DNA from: Mycobacterium sp. ACS4331
Lineage (GTDB): Bacteria > Actinomycetota > Actinomycetes > Mycobacteriales > Mycobacteriaceae
NCBI RefSeq assembly: GCF_001667265.1
Contig: NZ_LZHW01000020.1
Span: forward strand, 1 to 63,647
DNA length: 63,647 bases
Direction: 5' to 3'
A program made the translations under genes and the position numbers. Of this stretch, positions 52,011 to 61,683 are shown piece after piece. Each line of letters starts with the position of its first letter. Position 1 is the first letter of the stretch. The notes beneath the pieces are model-generated. The model saw nothing but the letters and a program-made list of their open reading frames with translations, ran no database searches and was not told the origin of the DNA.

Positions 52011-52876
52011 ACGCAATGCACAACGGTGTCCCCGCAACGGTTTCCGTCATCGGCGGCGGACGGATGGGCGCCGGCATCGCGCACGTCTTTGCGGTCGCCG
52101 GTGCGCGCGTCACGATCGTCGAAACCGATCCCGCAGCCGCCGAGGCCGCGCTGCGGCGAGTAGAGGCGGGCCTGCACCGCGCCGCCGAACGCGACGCGCT
52201 GGCCGAATCGCCCGAGCGGGTCTCGGCCCGGATGGCCACCGTCTGCTCGATCGCGGAGCTGCCCGCTGACTCCGAACTGGTGGTCGAGGCGGTGCCGGAG
52301 ATCATCAGCGCCAAGCTCGATGTGCTGGTGGCGGCCGAGCGGGTGGTCGCACCCACGGCAGTGCTGGCCTCCAACACCAGTTCGCTGCCCATCGCCGAAC
52401 TCGCTGCGGCCCTGCGGCATCCCGCGCGGGTGATCGGAATGCACTTCTTCAATCCGGTTCCGGTGGCCGAGTTGGTCGAACTGGTCCGTGCGCCCGAGAC
52501 GGCCGATGAGGTCGTGCAGACGGCACTGAGCTGGGTCCGAGCATTGGGGAAATCCCACGTGGTGGTGCGTGATTCGCCCGGCTTCGCCACCAGCCGACTC
52601 GGGGTGGCGTTGGGCTTGGAGGCCATTCGCATGCTCGAGGACGGTGTGGCCGACGCCGAATCCATCGATCGCGCGATGGAACTGGGTTATCGCCACCCGA
52701 TGGGGCCGCTGCGTTCCACCGATCTGGTCGGACTCGATGTGCGGCTGGCCATCGCCGAGCACCTGTACGCCACCCTCGGGCCGCGTTTCGAGCCCCCGCA
52801 GCTGCTTCGCGACAAGGTCGCGGTCGGCGAGCTTGGCCGAAAGACCGGGCGCGGATTCCACCGCTGGCCCAGCTGA
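52007..52876 (+). CDS. paaH: 3-hydroxyacyl-CoA dehydrogenase (PaaH-like)
   Basis: A 289-residue NAD-dependent dehydrogenase that oxidises 3-hydroxyadipyl-CoA. The NAD loop is GGGRMGAGIA (about 16-25), Glu in IVETD indicates NAD, catalytic His is in GMHFFNPVP, and SNTSSLP contacts the substrate. It is the single-domain form of about 290 residues, unlike E. coli PaaH, which has two such units. ATGA overlaps the paaF stop. Confidence 0.9.
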   Translation: MNAMHNGVPATVSVIGGGRMGAGIAHVFAVAGARVTIVETDPAAAEAALRRVEAGLHRAAERDALAESPERVSARMATVCSIAELPADSELVVEAVPEIISAKLDVLVAAERVVAPTAVLASNTSSLPIAELAAALRHPARVIGMHFFNPVPVAELVELVRAPETADEVVQTALSWVRALGKSHVVVRDSPGFATSRLGVALGLEAIRMLEDGVADAESIDRAMELGYRHPMGPLRSTDLVGLDVRLAIAEHLYATLGPRFEPPQLLRDKVAVGELGRKTGRGFHRWPS

Positions 52877-52900
52877 CCCCCACGTCTCGAAGGAGGAACC

Positions 52901-53701
52901 ATGAACACAACCGGGACCGCCCTGGTCGGCCGTGAGCTGCATGCGGGCGTCGCGACCATCACCCTGGACCGCCCCGGCGCGTCGAACGCGCTCAACCGCG
53001 CCATGAAAGACGAACTGTTGCAGTCCCTCTCGGAACTGCAGGGCGACTCGTCAGTGCGCGCCGTCGTCATCGCGGCCGGCGGGCGAAACTTCTGCGTCGG
53101 TCAGGATCTCGCCGAACACGTCGAGGCGTTGCGGGCGGATCCCGCGCACGCCATGGACACCGTGCGCGAACACTACAACCCGATGATGACGGCCCTGGCC
53201 GCCATCGAGGTCCCCGTGGTCGCCGCGATCAACGGCGCCTGTGTGGGTGCCGGTCTGGGCTTGGCCCTGGGTGCCGACCTCCGCATCGCGGGGACGAGGG
53301 CGAAGTTCGGCACGGCGTTCACCGGGGTCGGGCTGGCCGCCGACTCCGCGTTGTCGGCGTCGCTGCCGCGACTCATCGGTGCCAGCCGGGCCACCGCGAT
53401 GTTCCTGCTCGGTGACACCGTCGACGCCGGCACCGCGCAGGCGTGGGGACTGGTGCACCAGGTGGTCGACGACGACGCGGTCCTGGACGTCGCGACCGGG
53501 TTGGCGGCCCGGCTCGCGACCGGCCCCACCGCTGCGTTCCGAGCGGTCAAGGCGCTGTTGCGCGACAACGCGGGCGCACCGCTGCCGGACGTGCTGGAGC
53601 GTGAAGCCTGGGCCCAGCAGCACCTTGGCGGATCAGACGACCACAGCACCGCGGTGGCGGCCTTCCTGGCCAAGACCGCACCGGTGTTCGTCGGTCACTG
53701 A
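52901..53701 (+). CDS. paaG: Enoyl-CoA isomerase (PaaG-like)
   Basis: A 266-residue crotonase-fold protein. The oxyanion motif is FCVGQDLAEHVEAL and GACVGAGLGLALGADL. Both hydratase Glu residues are absent, and an Asp sits in LAADSALSASLP where PaaG has its catalytic Asp, so I assign the ring-1,2-epoxyphenylacetyl-CoA isomerase that makes oxepin-CoA and later shifts the double bond. GGAGGA precedes ATG 52901. Confidence 0.86.
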   Translation: MNTTGTALVGRELHAGVATITLDRPGASNALNRAMKDELLQSLSELQGDSSVRAVVIAAGGRNFCVGQDLAEHVEALRADPAHAMDTVREHYNPMMTALAAIEVPVVAAINGACVGAGLGLALGADLRIAGTRAKFGTAFTGVGLAADSALSASLPRLIGASRATAMFLLGDTVDAGTAQAWGLVHQVVDDDAVLDVATGLAARLATGPTAAFRAVKALLRDNAGAPLPDVLEREAWAQQHLGGSDDHSTAVAAFLAKTAPVFVGH

Positions 53702-53743
53702 TCGCCCGCCGCCGCGAACTCGACATCCTTTGAGGAGGCTCCC

Positions 53744-54712
53744 ATGAGCGACACCGCAGTGCGGGATCAATCCGAGGCCGGGCCGGCCGATCACTTTGAG
53801 GCGCTGATCGCCGACGGTCTACGCATCGAACCGCGGGACTGGATGCCCGACGGCTACCGTGCCACGTTGATCCGCCAGATCGCCCAGCACGCGCACTCGG
53901 AGATCATCGGTATGCAGCCCGAGGGCAATTGGCTGACGCGCGCACCGTCCCTGCGCCGCAAGGCGATTCTGCTGGCCAAGGTGCAGGACGAAGCCGGCCA
54001 CGGCCTGTATCTGTACTCGGCGGCGGAGACGCTCGGCGCGGATCGCGCGGAGCTCACCGCGAAACTGATCGACGGCAGGCAGAAGTACTCCTCGATCTTC
54101 AACTACCCGACGTTGACCTTCGCCGACGTCGGCGTGATCGGTTGGCTGGTCGACGGTGCGGCGATCTGCAATCAGGTGCCGCTGTGCCGCAGCTCCTACG
54201 GTCCATATGGCCGGGCCATGATCCGGGTGTGCAAGGAGGAGTCGTTTCATCAGCGGCAGGGTTACGAACTTCTGATGACGATGATGTCGGGGACCGACGC
54301 TCAGCGCGACATGGTGCAGGATGCCGTCGACCGGTGGTGGTGGCCGGCGCTGATGATGTTCGGGCCCCCCGACGACAACTCACCCAACACCGCACAGTCC
54401 ATGGCGTGGGGCATCAAACGCCACACCAACGATGAGCTTCGGCAGCGCTTCGTCGACATGACCGTGCCGCAGGCCCAAGCGCTGGGTGTGACGCTGCCGG
54501 ACCCACAGCTGCGGTGGAACACCGAACGCGGGTGCTACGACTTCGGTACCCCGGACTGGGACGAATTCTTCTCCGTCATAGCGGGTTACGGACCATGCAA
54601 TGCCGAACGCATCGCCACCCGCAGGCAGGCCCACGAGGACGGCCGGTGGGTTCGGGAGGCCGCCACGGCCTTCGCCGCCGACCATCGTGAATCGGAGGGT
54701 GAGCACGCATGA
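53744..54712 (+). CDS. paaA: Phenylacetyl-CoA epoxidase subunit PaaA
   Basis: The 322-residue catalytic subunit of the multicomponent ring epoxidase. It carries the di-iron ferritin-like core: [33 protein letters not shown] (the ExxH pattern), and [13 protein letters not shown] (the second ExxH). It epoxidises the aromatic ring of phenylacetyl-CoA. TTTGAGGAGG precedes ATG 53744, and the paaB start overlaps its stop. Confidence 0.95.
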   Translation: MSDTAVRDQSEAGPADHFEALIADGLRIEPRDWMPDGYRATLIRQIAQHAHSEIIGMQPEGNWLTRAPSLRRKAILLAKVQDEAGHGLYLYSAAETLGADRAELTAKLIDGRQKYSSIFNYPTLTFADVGVIGWLVDGAAICNQVPLCRSSYGPYGRAMIRVCKEESFHQRQGYELLMTMMSGTDAQRDMVQDAVDRWWWPALMMFGPPDDNSPNTAQSMAWGIKRHTNDELRQRFVDMTVPQAQALGVTLPDPQLRWNTERGCYDFGTPDWDEFFSVIAGYGPCNAERIATRRQAHEDGRWVREAATAFAADHRESEGEHA

Positions 54713-55020
54713 GCCACGTGAACACAGGCACCGGCGCCGCCGCGGACTGGCCGCTGTATGAGGTGTTCGTCCGGGGACGGCGCGGCCTCAACCATGTCCA
54801 TGTCGGATCTGTGCGTGCCTCCGACGACGAGATGGCGTTGCGGCACGCCCGGGACGTCTACACCCGGCGCAACGAGGGGGTCAGCCTGTGGGTCGTGCGT
54901 TCCGTCGACATCGTGGCCTCGAGCCCGGACGAGAAGGATCCGTACTTCGCCCCCAGCGGCGACAAGGTGTATCGGCATCCCACGTTCTACGCCATCCCCG
55001 ACCACGTCCCCCACATGTGA
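54709..55020 (+). CDS. paaB: Phenylacetyl-CoA epoxidase subunit PaaB
   Basis: A 103-residue small subunit that bridges PaaA-PaaC pairs in the epoxidase. Conserved parts are [40 protein letters not shown] and the basic end [18 protein letters not shown]. The length and order fit the family. ATGA overlaps paaA. Confidence 0.95.
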   Translation: MSHVNTGTGAAADWPLYEVFVRGRRGLNHVHVGSVRASDDEMALRHARDVYTRRNEGVSLWVVRSVDIVASSPDEKDPYFAPSGDKVYRHPTFYAIPDHVPHM

Positions 55021-55040
55021 GCAGGTGAGGACCGATCACG

Positions 55041-55952
55041 ATGAACGACCACGACTCCGCGTACGCCGGGCTCATCGACGCCGACTCGGCCGACCAGTGG
55101 GCATTCGGGACCGGGTTCGACGATCCGCTGGCCGGCGTCGACACCAAGCTGCCGGATGGCGTCGACGGCGCCGACCTGGCCACCTACTGCCTGATGCTCG
55201 GCGACGACGCGCTGATCAGTGCGCAGCGCCTGACCCAGTGGTGCACCAGGGCGCCCGAACTGGAGGAGGAGGTCGCGCTGGCCAACATCGGCCTGGACCT
55301 GCTGGGCCAGGCCAGGCTGCTGCTCGCACGGGCCGCCGCCGCCGACCCGGCCGTCGTTCCCGTCCTGCCCGAGGGCGCATCCGCACCGGCCGAGGACGCG
55401 CTGGCCTTCTTCCGGGACACCGCGCAGTTCCATTGCGTGCGACTGGTCGAGCTGCCCAACGGCGACTTCGCCCACAGCATCACCCGACTGCTGCTGTTCT
55501 GCACCCACCGCCTGGCCGCGCTGCAACGGCTTCGGAAATCCCGCGATCCCGTGCTTGCGGCCGTCGCGGCCAAGGGCGTCAAAGAGCTGACCTATCACCG
55601 CGATTACGCCGCCCGCTGGTTCGTCACGCTGGCCTGCGGCACCGCGGAGTCGCGCCGCAGGATCGCGGACGCGATCGAGTTGGTGTGGCCATTCGTCGAT
55701 GAACTGTTCCTCGCGCACCCCGCCGAGCTGGCGCTGGCGGATGTTGCCGTGGACTCATCCAGCCTGCGCGAGGAGTTCGACGCCGTGATCGGTCAGGTTC
55801 TGCGTGCCGCGAAGCTGTCGGTGCCGGCCTCGCGCCCGGCCGCGGTGGTCACCGGCAGATCCGGCCGCGACGGCATCCACACTGAGGAGCTGAGCCGGCT
55901 GCTGGCCGAGATGCAGTCGGTCGCCCGCGCACATCCGGCTGGGGCATGGTGA
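55041..55952 (+). CDS. paaC: Phenylacetyl-CoA epoxidase subunit PaaC
   Basis: A 303-residue ferritin-like structural subunit paired with PaaA. Conserved stretches are LADDALI-type YCLMLGDDALISAQRLTQWC, NIGLDLLGQARLLL, and KELTYHRDYAARWFVTLACG. The N-terminal 45 residues (to about DGVDGADL) extend beyond the usual enzyme. It lacks some of the iron ligands found in PaaA, as in other PaaC proteins. Confidence 0.93.
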   Translation: MNDHDSAYAGLIDADSADQWAFGTGFDDPLAGVDTKLPDGVDGADLATYCLMLGDDALISAQRLTQWCTRAPELEEEVALANIGLDLLGQARLLLARAAAADPAVVPVLPEGASAPAEDALAFFRDTAQFHCVRLVELPNGDFAHSITRLLLFCTHRLAALQRLRKSRDPVLAAVAAKGVKELTYHRDYAARWFVTLACGTAESRRRIADAIELVWPFVDELFLAHPAELALADVAVDSSSLREEFDAVIGQVLRAAKLSVPASRPAAVVTGRSGRDGIHTEELSRLLAEMQSVARAHPAGAW

Positions 55953-56470
55953 TGTCGACCATCGGCGCCGACGTTCAGGCCCGCGCGTTCGGCATCGCGG
56001 CCAGGGTCCCCGACCCCGAGATGCCGATGCTGACACTGCTCGATCTCGGGGTCCTCCGAGAGGTCCGCCAGGACGCCGACGGCACCGTCGTCGTCACCAT
56101 CACGCCCACCTATTCGGGCTGCCCGGCGATGGCCACCATGCGCGCCGACCTCGAACATGCACTCATCGCAGCAGGTTTCGATCGCGTGCAGGTGCACACG
56201 GCATTGGCGCCGGCCTGGAGTTCGGACTGGATCACCGACACCGGCCGGCGCAAGCTCAGGCGCCTCGGTGTCGCCCCGCCAGAGCCAGTGCGACAGCAGC
56301 CTGACGGGCCCATCCCGCTGACGCTGGTCCGTCGCCGTCCGAGGGTGCGTTGCCCGCGCTGCGATTCCTTGGACACCGCGGAGACCTCAGAGTTCGGGGC
56401 AACGCCGTGCACGTCGATGCATCGCTGCACGCGCTGCGGTGAACCGTTCAACCGGATCAAGGAACACTGA
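55952..56470 (+). CDS. paaD: Phenylacetate pathway protein PaaD
   Basis: A 172-residue DUF59/MIP18-like protein needed for maturation or activity of the epoxidase. VPDPEMPMLTLLDLGVLREV is the N-terminal family motif, and the C-terminal Zn-type knuckles are CPRCDSL and HRCTRCGEPF. I start at ATG 55952, which overlaps the paaC stop (TGATG); ATG 55946 and GTG 55949 are close alternatives. Confidence 0.9.
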   Translation: MSTIGADVQARAFGIAARVPDPEMPMLTLLDLGVLREVRQDADGTVVVTITPTYSGCPAMATMRADLEHALIAAGFDRVQVHTALAPAWSSDWITDTGRRKLRRLGVAPPEPVRQQPDGPIPLTLVRRRPRVRCPRCDSLDTAETSEFGATPCTSMHRCTRCGEPFNRIKEH

Positions 56471-56471
56471 T

Positions 56472-57584
56472 ATGACCACCGCTGAACTGTCCGCGCCCTT
56501 GACGGGCCGCGGCGCGCGCAACCGCCCGTTCCGCACCGTGCGCGTCGCACACGTGCAGCGGCTGTGCGACGACGCGGCCGCGATCGCCTTCGCGGTGCCC
56601 GACCGGTACCAAGACGAATTCCGCTTCGCGCCGGGACAGTCGGTGACGGTGCGACGCGTGATCGACGGCGCCGAGCAGCGCCGCAGCTACTCGATCTGCG
56701 CGCCGGTCGGGGCGGCGCCCCGGATCGGGGTGCGGGCGGTGCCCGGCGGTCTGTTCTCCGGTTGGCTGGTGCACGACGTGGCCGAGGGGGATGAGATCGA
56801 GCTGCAACCTCCGTCGGGCAGTTTCTGCGCCGACCCGGACATCGCGGCACATCATCTGCTCATCGCCGCCGGATCGGGGATCACCCCGGTGCTCTCCATC
56901 GCGGCATCGGCACTGGCACATCCGGACTCGCGGGTCACGCTGATCTATGGCAACCGTCGTTCCGCCAGCGTGATGTTCGCCGACGAACTCGCCGATCTCA
57001 AGGATGCGCACTGCTCCCGACTCCAACTGATCCATGTTCTCTCCCGAGAGGCACGCACGGCCGAGCTCTTCAGCGGCCGGCTCGACCGCGGCCGGATCCG
57101 GTCCGTGCTGCAGCAGTTGGTCGCAGTGCACAGCGTCGACCACGCCTGGCTGTGCGGGCCGCTGGGGATGGTGACCGATGCTGCGGAGGCGCTGACCGAA
57201 CTGGGATTCGACGCCGGCCGCATCCACCGAGAGCTGTTCTTCGTCGAGGACTCCGCACCCGCGCCAGTCGAACATGCCCTCGAAGCCCGCGACACCTCGA
57301 CCGCGTCGCGCAGCGAGGTCACCGTCGTACTCGAGGGATCCGAGAGCACCATCGCCGTTCCCCGCGATGTGGCGATACTGGATGCCGCCCAACGGTTTCG
57401 CGATGATCTTCCCTTTGCGTGCAAGGGCGGCGTGTGCGGCACCTGCCGCGCCAAGGTCACCGACGGCGCGGTGGACATGCGCCGAAACTACGCGCTGGAG
57501 TCCCGCGAGGTCGACGCAGGCTTCGTGCTGACCTGCCAGTCCTACCCGCTCACCGAGTCACTGACCGTCGATTTCGACGCCTGA
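56472..57584 (+). CDS. paaE: Epoxidase reductase PaaE
   Basis: A 370-residue NAD(P)H reductase that feeds electrons to the PaaABC epoxidase. The FAD-binding part is RRSYSICAP (about 78-86), the nucleotide part is LLIAAGSGITPVLS and LCGPLGMV, and the C-terminal plant-type [2Fe-2S] domain has CKGGVCGTC and a fourth Cys in VLTCQS. The domain order (flavin, nucleotide, iron-sulfur) is that of PaaE. It starts one base after the paaD stop. Confidence 0.95.
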   Translation: MTTAELSAPLTGRGARNRPFRTVRVAHVQRLCDDAAAIAFAVPDRYQDEFRFAPGQSVTVRRVIDGAEQRRSYSICAPVGAAPRIGVRAVPGGLFSGWLVHDVAEGDEIELQPPSGSFCADPDIAAHHLLIAAGSGITPVLSIAASALAHPDSRVTLIYGNRRSASVMFADELADLKDAHCSRLQLIHVLSREARTAELFSGRLDRGRIRSVLQQLVAVHSVDHAWLCGPLGMVTDAAEALTELGFDAGRIHRELFFVEDSAPAPVEHALEARDTSTASRSEVTVVLEGSESTIAVPRDVAILDAAQRFRDDLPFACKGGVCGTCRAKVTDGAVDMRRNYALESREVDAGFVLTCQSYPLTESLTVDFDA

Positions 57585-57611
57585 AGATCCCTGCCACCAA
57601 CGGAGTACGCC

Positions 57612-58946
57612 ATGACTGAGATCGTCGATCGTCCCGCGGGCCTGCGCGCGCAGCGCGCACCCGATGAGATGGACCCCATCGAGACCGCGTCGCGCGACGA
57701 GATATCTGCGCTGCAGTTCAGTCGGTTGAAATGGACACTGCAGCACGCCTACGACAATGTGGCCCATTACCGGGATGCGTTCGACGGCGCGGGAGTGCAT
57801 CCCAGTGATCTGAAGGATCTGTCGGACCTGGCTCTGTTCCCGTTCACCACCAAGACCGACCTGCGCGACAACTACCCCTTTGGGATGCTCGCCGTTCCCC
57901 AGTCGCAGGTCGTGCGGTTGCACGCCTCCTCGGGCACCACCGGGCGCCCGACGGTGGTCGGGTACACCGCCGCGGACATCGACACCTGGGCGAACCTGGT
58001 GGCGCGCTGCCTGCGGGCGGCCGGCGTGCGATCCACCGACAAGGTCCACATCGCCTACGGCTACGGGCTGTTCACCGGTGGTCTGGGCGCCCACTACGGT
58101 GCGGAGCGAATCGGATGCACGGTGATACCGATCTCCGGTGGGATGACGGAACGTCAGCTGCAGTTGATCACCGACTTCGAACCCGACGCCATCATGGTCA
58201 CACCGTCGTACATGCTGACCCTGCTCGACGCGATGGAACAGGCCGGCATGGATCCGCGCAGCACCTCATTGCGCACCGGTGTCTTCGGAGCCGAGCCCTG
58301 GACCGAACAGATGCGCAGCGAGCTTGAGGGCAGACTCGGCATCGACGCCGTCGACATCTACGGGCTGTCGGAGGTGATCGGCCCCGGGGTGGCCCAGGAG
58401 TGCGTGGAGTCCAAAGATGGTCTGCACATCTGGGAGGACCACTTCTACCCTGAGATCATCGACCCGGACACCGGGCGGGTGTTGCCCGACGGCTCCGAAG
58501 GTGAGTTGGTGTTCACCTCGTTGACCAAGCAGGCCCTGCCGGTGATCCGCTACCGGACCCGCGATCTCACCACGCTTCTTCCCGGCACCGCCCGAAGCAT
58601 GCGCCGGATGCGCAGGGTGACCGGCCGCTGTGACGACATGATGATCCTGCGCGGCGTCAACGTCTTTCCGACTCAGATCGAGGAGTTGATCCTGGGAATC
58701 GACACCCTGGCACCGCATTTCCAATGCATCCTGGATCGAGAAGGACGGTTGGATTCGCTCACGGTGCGGGTGGAGAGCCGGTCCGGTGCGACACCGGACC
58801 AACGCCGGGCGGCGGCGGTGACCCTGGCCGGCCGGGTCAAGGACCGGATCGGTGTGCGGGTGGCGGTGGATGTGGTCGAGCCTCTCGCGGTGGACCGCTC
58901 CGAGGGCAAGGCGAAACGCCTGATCGACAACCGCCCGAACGGCTGA
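57612..58946 (+). CDS. paaK: Phenylacetate-CoA ligase PaaK
   Basis: A 444-residue AMP-forming ligase activating phenylacetate at the head of the pathway. The phosphate loop is SSGTTGRPTVV, the adenine-contact motif YGLSEVIGPGVAQEC and RCDDMMILRGVNVFPTQIEE mark the PaaK group, and the C-terminal Lys is in SEGKAKRL. A GGAG ribosome site precedes ATG 57612. It ends the main operon; paaJ (thiolase) and paaI (thioesterase) are not in the window. Confidence 0.94.
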   Translation: MTEIVDRPAGLRAQRAPDEMDPIETASRDEISALQFSRLKWTLQHAYDNVAHYRDAFDGAGVHPSDLKDLSDLALFPFTTKTDLRDNYPFGMLAVPQSQVVRLHASSGTTGRPTVVGYTAADIDTWANLVARCLRAAGVRSTDKVHIAYGYGLFTGGLGAHYGAERIGCTVIPISGGMTERQLQLITDFEPDAIMVTPSYMLTLLDAMEQAGMDPRSTSLRTGVFGAEPWTEQMRSELEGRLGIDAVDIYGLSEVIGPGVAQECVESKDGLHIWEDHFYPEIIDPDTGRVLPDGSEGELVFTSLTKQALPVIRYRTRDLTTLLPGTARSMRRMRRVTGRCDDMMILRGVNVFPTQIEELILGIDTLAPHFQCILDREGRLDSLTVRVESRSGATPDQRRAAAVTLAGRVKDRIGVRVAVDVVEPLAVDRSEGKAKRLIDNRPNG

Positions 58947-58980
58947 CCCGGCACCACCGCAGCGCGGAACACGCCTGGCA

Positions 58981-59469
58981 TCAGCCGCCAGCAGTGTCCT
59001 CAGGTCCGAGAACCGTTGGCTCACAGCGGACGTCGAAGTTCACCGAGTTGGCGATGAAGCACAGGTGGTGGGCCCGCTCATGGATCGCCATGGCCTTCTC
59101 GGTCTGCGTCTCGTCGGAGATCCGAACCTGAGGGTGCAGGGTGACCAGCGAGAAGGCTCCGCCACCGTCGGACCGTTCATCCATGGTGCCGGTCGCGTGG
59201 TCGCGGTAGTCGGTGACCACCACACCGGCCTGGGCGCACAGCGCCAGGTACCAGAGCATGTGGCACTGCGACAGCGAGGCGACGAGCAGGTCCTCGGGAT
59301 TCCATCGGCCGGGATCGCCCCGGAACGAGGGGTCGGACGAGCCGAGCAGCACGGGTTTGCCTGCGGCGCTCACCTCGTGCGCGCGCTCGAAGTCCCGGTA
59401 TCCGCTGGTTCCCGACCCGGTGTTGCCCGTCCAGGTGACATCGAGTTCATAGTGGTGGCTTCGGGCCAT
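58981..59469 (-). CDS. OsmC-family protein
   Basis: A 162-residue OsmC/Ohr-fold protein, probably a thiol peroxidase. WNPEDLLVASLSQCHMLWYL carries the catalytic Glu and first Cys, with the Arg earlier in DPSFRGDPGRW, and the second Cys in HHLCFIANSVNF. These fit the YhfA/OsmC group that reduces organic hydroperoxides. It is convergent with paaK, with 34 bases between them, and stands upstream on its own strand without an obvious partner. Confidence 0.88.
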   Translation of the reverse strand: MARSHHYELDVTWTGNTGSGTSGYRDFERAHEVSAAGKPVLLGSSDPSFRGDPGRWNPEDLLVASLSQCHMLWYLALCAQAGVVVTDYRDHATGTMDERSDGGGAFSLVTLHPQVRISDETQTEKAMAIHERAHHLCFIANSVNFDVRCEPTVLGPEDTAGG

Positions 59470-59493
59470 GACAGCACATCGTACGCTGTCGGC

Positions 59494-60876
59494 TCACTTT
59501 CGTGGCGGGGCAAGGAATTTCATGGCCACCCGCATGACGGGTTCCGGCACGGAATCCTTGGCCGACAGCATCCGGTCGGCCGCGCGCCCACGCAGTGGCG
59601 TGCCCCTACCGAACCAGCGGTTGAAGGGCCCGCCCGAGGGTTCGAGTTCGACGTGCAGGGGCGGACCGCCGTCCGTCGCCCCGAGTGCGCGGGAGATCAC
59701 CATGCGCTGGATCTCGCTGGTGCCCTCGAAGATGGTGTAGAGCTTGGCATCCCGGTACCACTTCTCGACCGGATGGTCGGTGATGTAACCCCACCCGCCG
59801 AGGGTCTGGATGGCGCGCTCGGTGGCCGCCACCGCGACCTCGCTGGCCGCCAGCTTCGACATCGAACCCTCACCGCGGTCGAAGGGGACACCTGTGGCCG
59901 CCATCCATGAGGCGCGCCAGGTCAGCAGGCGCGCCGCGTCGAGGCGGGTGGCCAGGTCCGCAATCGGGAAGGAGATGCCCTGATTGTCGATGATGGGTGC
60001 GCCGAAGGCTTCGCGCTCGTTGGCATAGGCGGTCATGTATTCCACTGCGGCGCGGGCGATTCCGAGCGCCTGGGCGGCGACCATGGGCCGGGTCTGCTCG
60101 AAGGTTCCCAGCGCGGCTGAGCCCGAGCGCCGGCCCCCCTCGACCACCTCGCGCGCCTTGGCGAGCTTGTATTCCAGCTTCTCGTCTCCACCGAGCAGGT
60201 GGTCACCCGGGACGCGGACCTGGTCGAACTCGAGTTCGGCGGTGTGCGAGGCGCGGCAGCCCAGCTTGTCGAGCTTGCGGACCAGCTTCAGCCCCGGCGT
60301 GCCGCCGGGGACGATGAACAGCGCCTGCCCGCGGTGACCGAGTTCCTCGTCGACCACAGCGTTGACGACGTGCACGTCGGCGATGCCGCCGTTGCCGATC
60401 CACATCTTCCGGCCGTCGATCACCCAGTCGGACCCGTCGCGCCGCGCCCGGGTGCGCAGGTTACGGACGTCGCTGCCACCCTCGGGTTCGGAGATCGCCA
60501 GGGCCGCGAGCTTGAGGTCTCCCGGGGTGCCGAAACACTCCGGCGCCCAGGTCAGCATCTGTTCGGGCGAGGCCGCCTGGCCAATGGCGGAGAGGGCCAG
60601 TGCCGGCATCACGATCGCCAGGCCGATTCCGGCACAGCCCCAGAACAGTTCCTCCATGAACATCGGCAGCGACAGTCCGGTCGGATCACCGATCAGGTCT
60701 CGGTAGAACAGCGGGCTGTAGAAGCCCCGCTCGGCGGCCTCTTCGAGCACCGGCCACGGGAACTCCTGGCGCTTGTCGTACTCCTGCGCGACGGGACGGA
60801 TGACCTGCTCGGCGAAGTCATGTGTGCGCCGGGCCAGGTCATGTTGGGCGACCGTGGGCCGCAGGTCGAAGCTCAC
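59494..60876 (-). CDS. Acyl-CoA dehydrogenase with C-terminal extension
   Basis: A 460-residue flavoprotein that inserts a trans-2 double bond into acyl-CoA. The FAD/substrate segments are LAALAISEPEGGSDVRNLRT and KMWIGNGGIADVHVV, the catalytic Glu is in LYTIFEGTSEIQRM (about 394), and LGGWGYITDHPVEKWYRD is the helical-domain signature. It is about 60 residues longer than typical medium-chain enzymes; the extra C-terminal piece (GGPFNRWFGRGTPLRGRAAD onward) occurs in some mycobacterial FadE proteins. The start is GTG 60876. It is followed by the OsmC-like gene and preceded by a TetR gene. Confidence 0.9.
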   Translation of the reverse strand: MSFDLRPTVAQHDLARRTHDFAEQVIRPVAQEYDKRQEFPWPVLEEAAERGFYSPLFYRDLIGDPTGLSLPMFMEELFWGCAGIGLAIVMPALALSAIGQAASPEQMLTWAPECFGTPGDLKLAALAISEPEGGSDVRNLRTRARRDGSDWVIDGRKMWIGNGGIADVHVVNAVVDEELGHRGQALFIVPGGTPGLKLVRKLDKLGCRASHTAELEFDQVRVPGDHLLGGDEKLEYKLAKAREVVEGGRRSGSAALGTFEQTRPMVAAQALGIARAAVEYMTAYANEREAFGAPIIDNQGISFPIADLATRLDAARLLTWRASWMAATGVPFDRGEGSMSKLAASEVAVAATERAIQTLGGWGYITDHPVEKWYRDAKLYTIFEGTSEIQRMVISRALGATDGGPPLHVELEPSGGPFNRWFGRGTPLRGRAADRMLSAKDSVPEPVMRVAMKFLAPPRK

Positions 60877-60939
60877 CCGGGAGGTGTAACCCCGCGGCGG
60901 TCAGCCGAAACCTGCCGACACTCGCTCGCGCCCGGCTGG

Positions 60940-61512
60940 TCAGACCTCCGCGGTGCACAGCTTCAACAGCTGCTGGCTGCAGTGCGAGAGCACCCTGCGC
61001 ATCTCGTCATCATCGACGTCGGCCAACCGAGGATCGGTGCTGGCGCCGAAGATGCCGCTGATGATCATCGCGCCCGTGACCCGGCTGGCCACGTCCCGGT
61101 GTTGCGCGGCGACCATTTCCGCGAGGGCTTCGGTGACCTCGGAGAATTCCGGGTGGTCCTTGACCAGGGAGTGCACCACCGGGTCTTCGGAGAAGACCGC
61201 CATGACCCGGCGATGAGCGATCGACGTGTCGATCAGGCCACTGATCAGTGCGTCGCGACCCGACACCGCGGTCGGCATGGCGGCCGCGATCCTGACCACC
61301 CGCGAGAGATCGTTGAAGATCGGCTGGACGACCGCCAGCACGATGTCGTCCTTGGAGTGGAACTGGTAGTACACCGCGGCCTTGGTCACGCCGAGGTCGT
61401 CAGCGATCATCTGCAGCGAGGTCGCGTGCACGCCGTACTCGGCGAAGAGGCGGAGCGCAGCATCGATGACCCGCGCCCTCGCAGAGCCTCGTTGTGCCAC
61501 GGGTTTCGCCAC
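60940..61512 (-). CDS. TetR regulator, divergent from mmpS-mmpL
   Basis: A 190-residue TetR-family repressor with a classical DNA-binding domain (about 11-57; RVIDAALRLFAEYGVHATSL, IADDLGVTKAAVYYQFHSKD). The start is GTG 61512. It lies 63 bases upstream of the acyl-CoA dehydrogenase on the same strand and divergent from mmpS-mmpL, so it may control both. The promoter facing mmpS is at 61584-61611. Confidence 0.88.
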   Translation of the reverse strand: MAKPVAQRGSARARVIDAALRLFAEYGVHATSLQMIADDLGVTKAAVYYQFHSKDDIVLAVVQPIFNDLSRVVRIAAAMPTAVSGRDALISGLIDTSIAHRRVMAVFSEDPVVHSLVKDHPEFSEVTEALAEMVAAQHRDVASRVTGAMIISGIFGASTDPRLADVDDDEMRRVLSHCSQQLLKLCTAEV

Positions 61513-61583
61513 CTCAAACCCCCTCCGTCCCTCTCCGCCTGCTGATTGTGCCCGAGATCACGGACTTCAGCATCCATATCAGT

Positions 61584-61616
61584 TTGCTTAGCCTCATGTC
61601 ATCTTTATAGTTAGCC
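61584..61616 (+). promoter_or_regulatory. mmpS promoter with TTAGCC direct repeats
   Basis: -35 TTGCTT (61584-61589), 16-base spacer, -10 TATAGT (61606-61611). TTAGCC occurs at 61588-61593 and 61611-61616, one copy on each box edge, 23 bases apart and in direct orientation, which could mark a regulator site. Confidence 0.5.
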
Positions 61617-61683
61617 GAGTGGCAAGGCGGAGCTGGAGCTGGCGAGCATTCACGCTGTCCGAAAGCGGTGTCGAGGTGACGGC

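Noticed and set aside
58940..58987. Inverted repeat CGGCTGA ... TCAGCCG between paaK and the OsmC gene as a terminator
   Set aside because: Each arm is just a Gly codon plus the TGA stop of one of the two convergent genes; the 34-base loop makes a terminator unlikely.
61584..61616. TTAGCC repeats before mmpS as an IdeR box
   Set aside because: One half resembles AGGCTAA on the minus strand, but the second half-site is missing and the copies are direct, not inverted. Kept only as promoter decoration.
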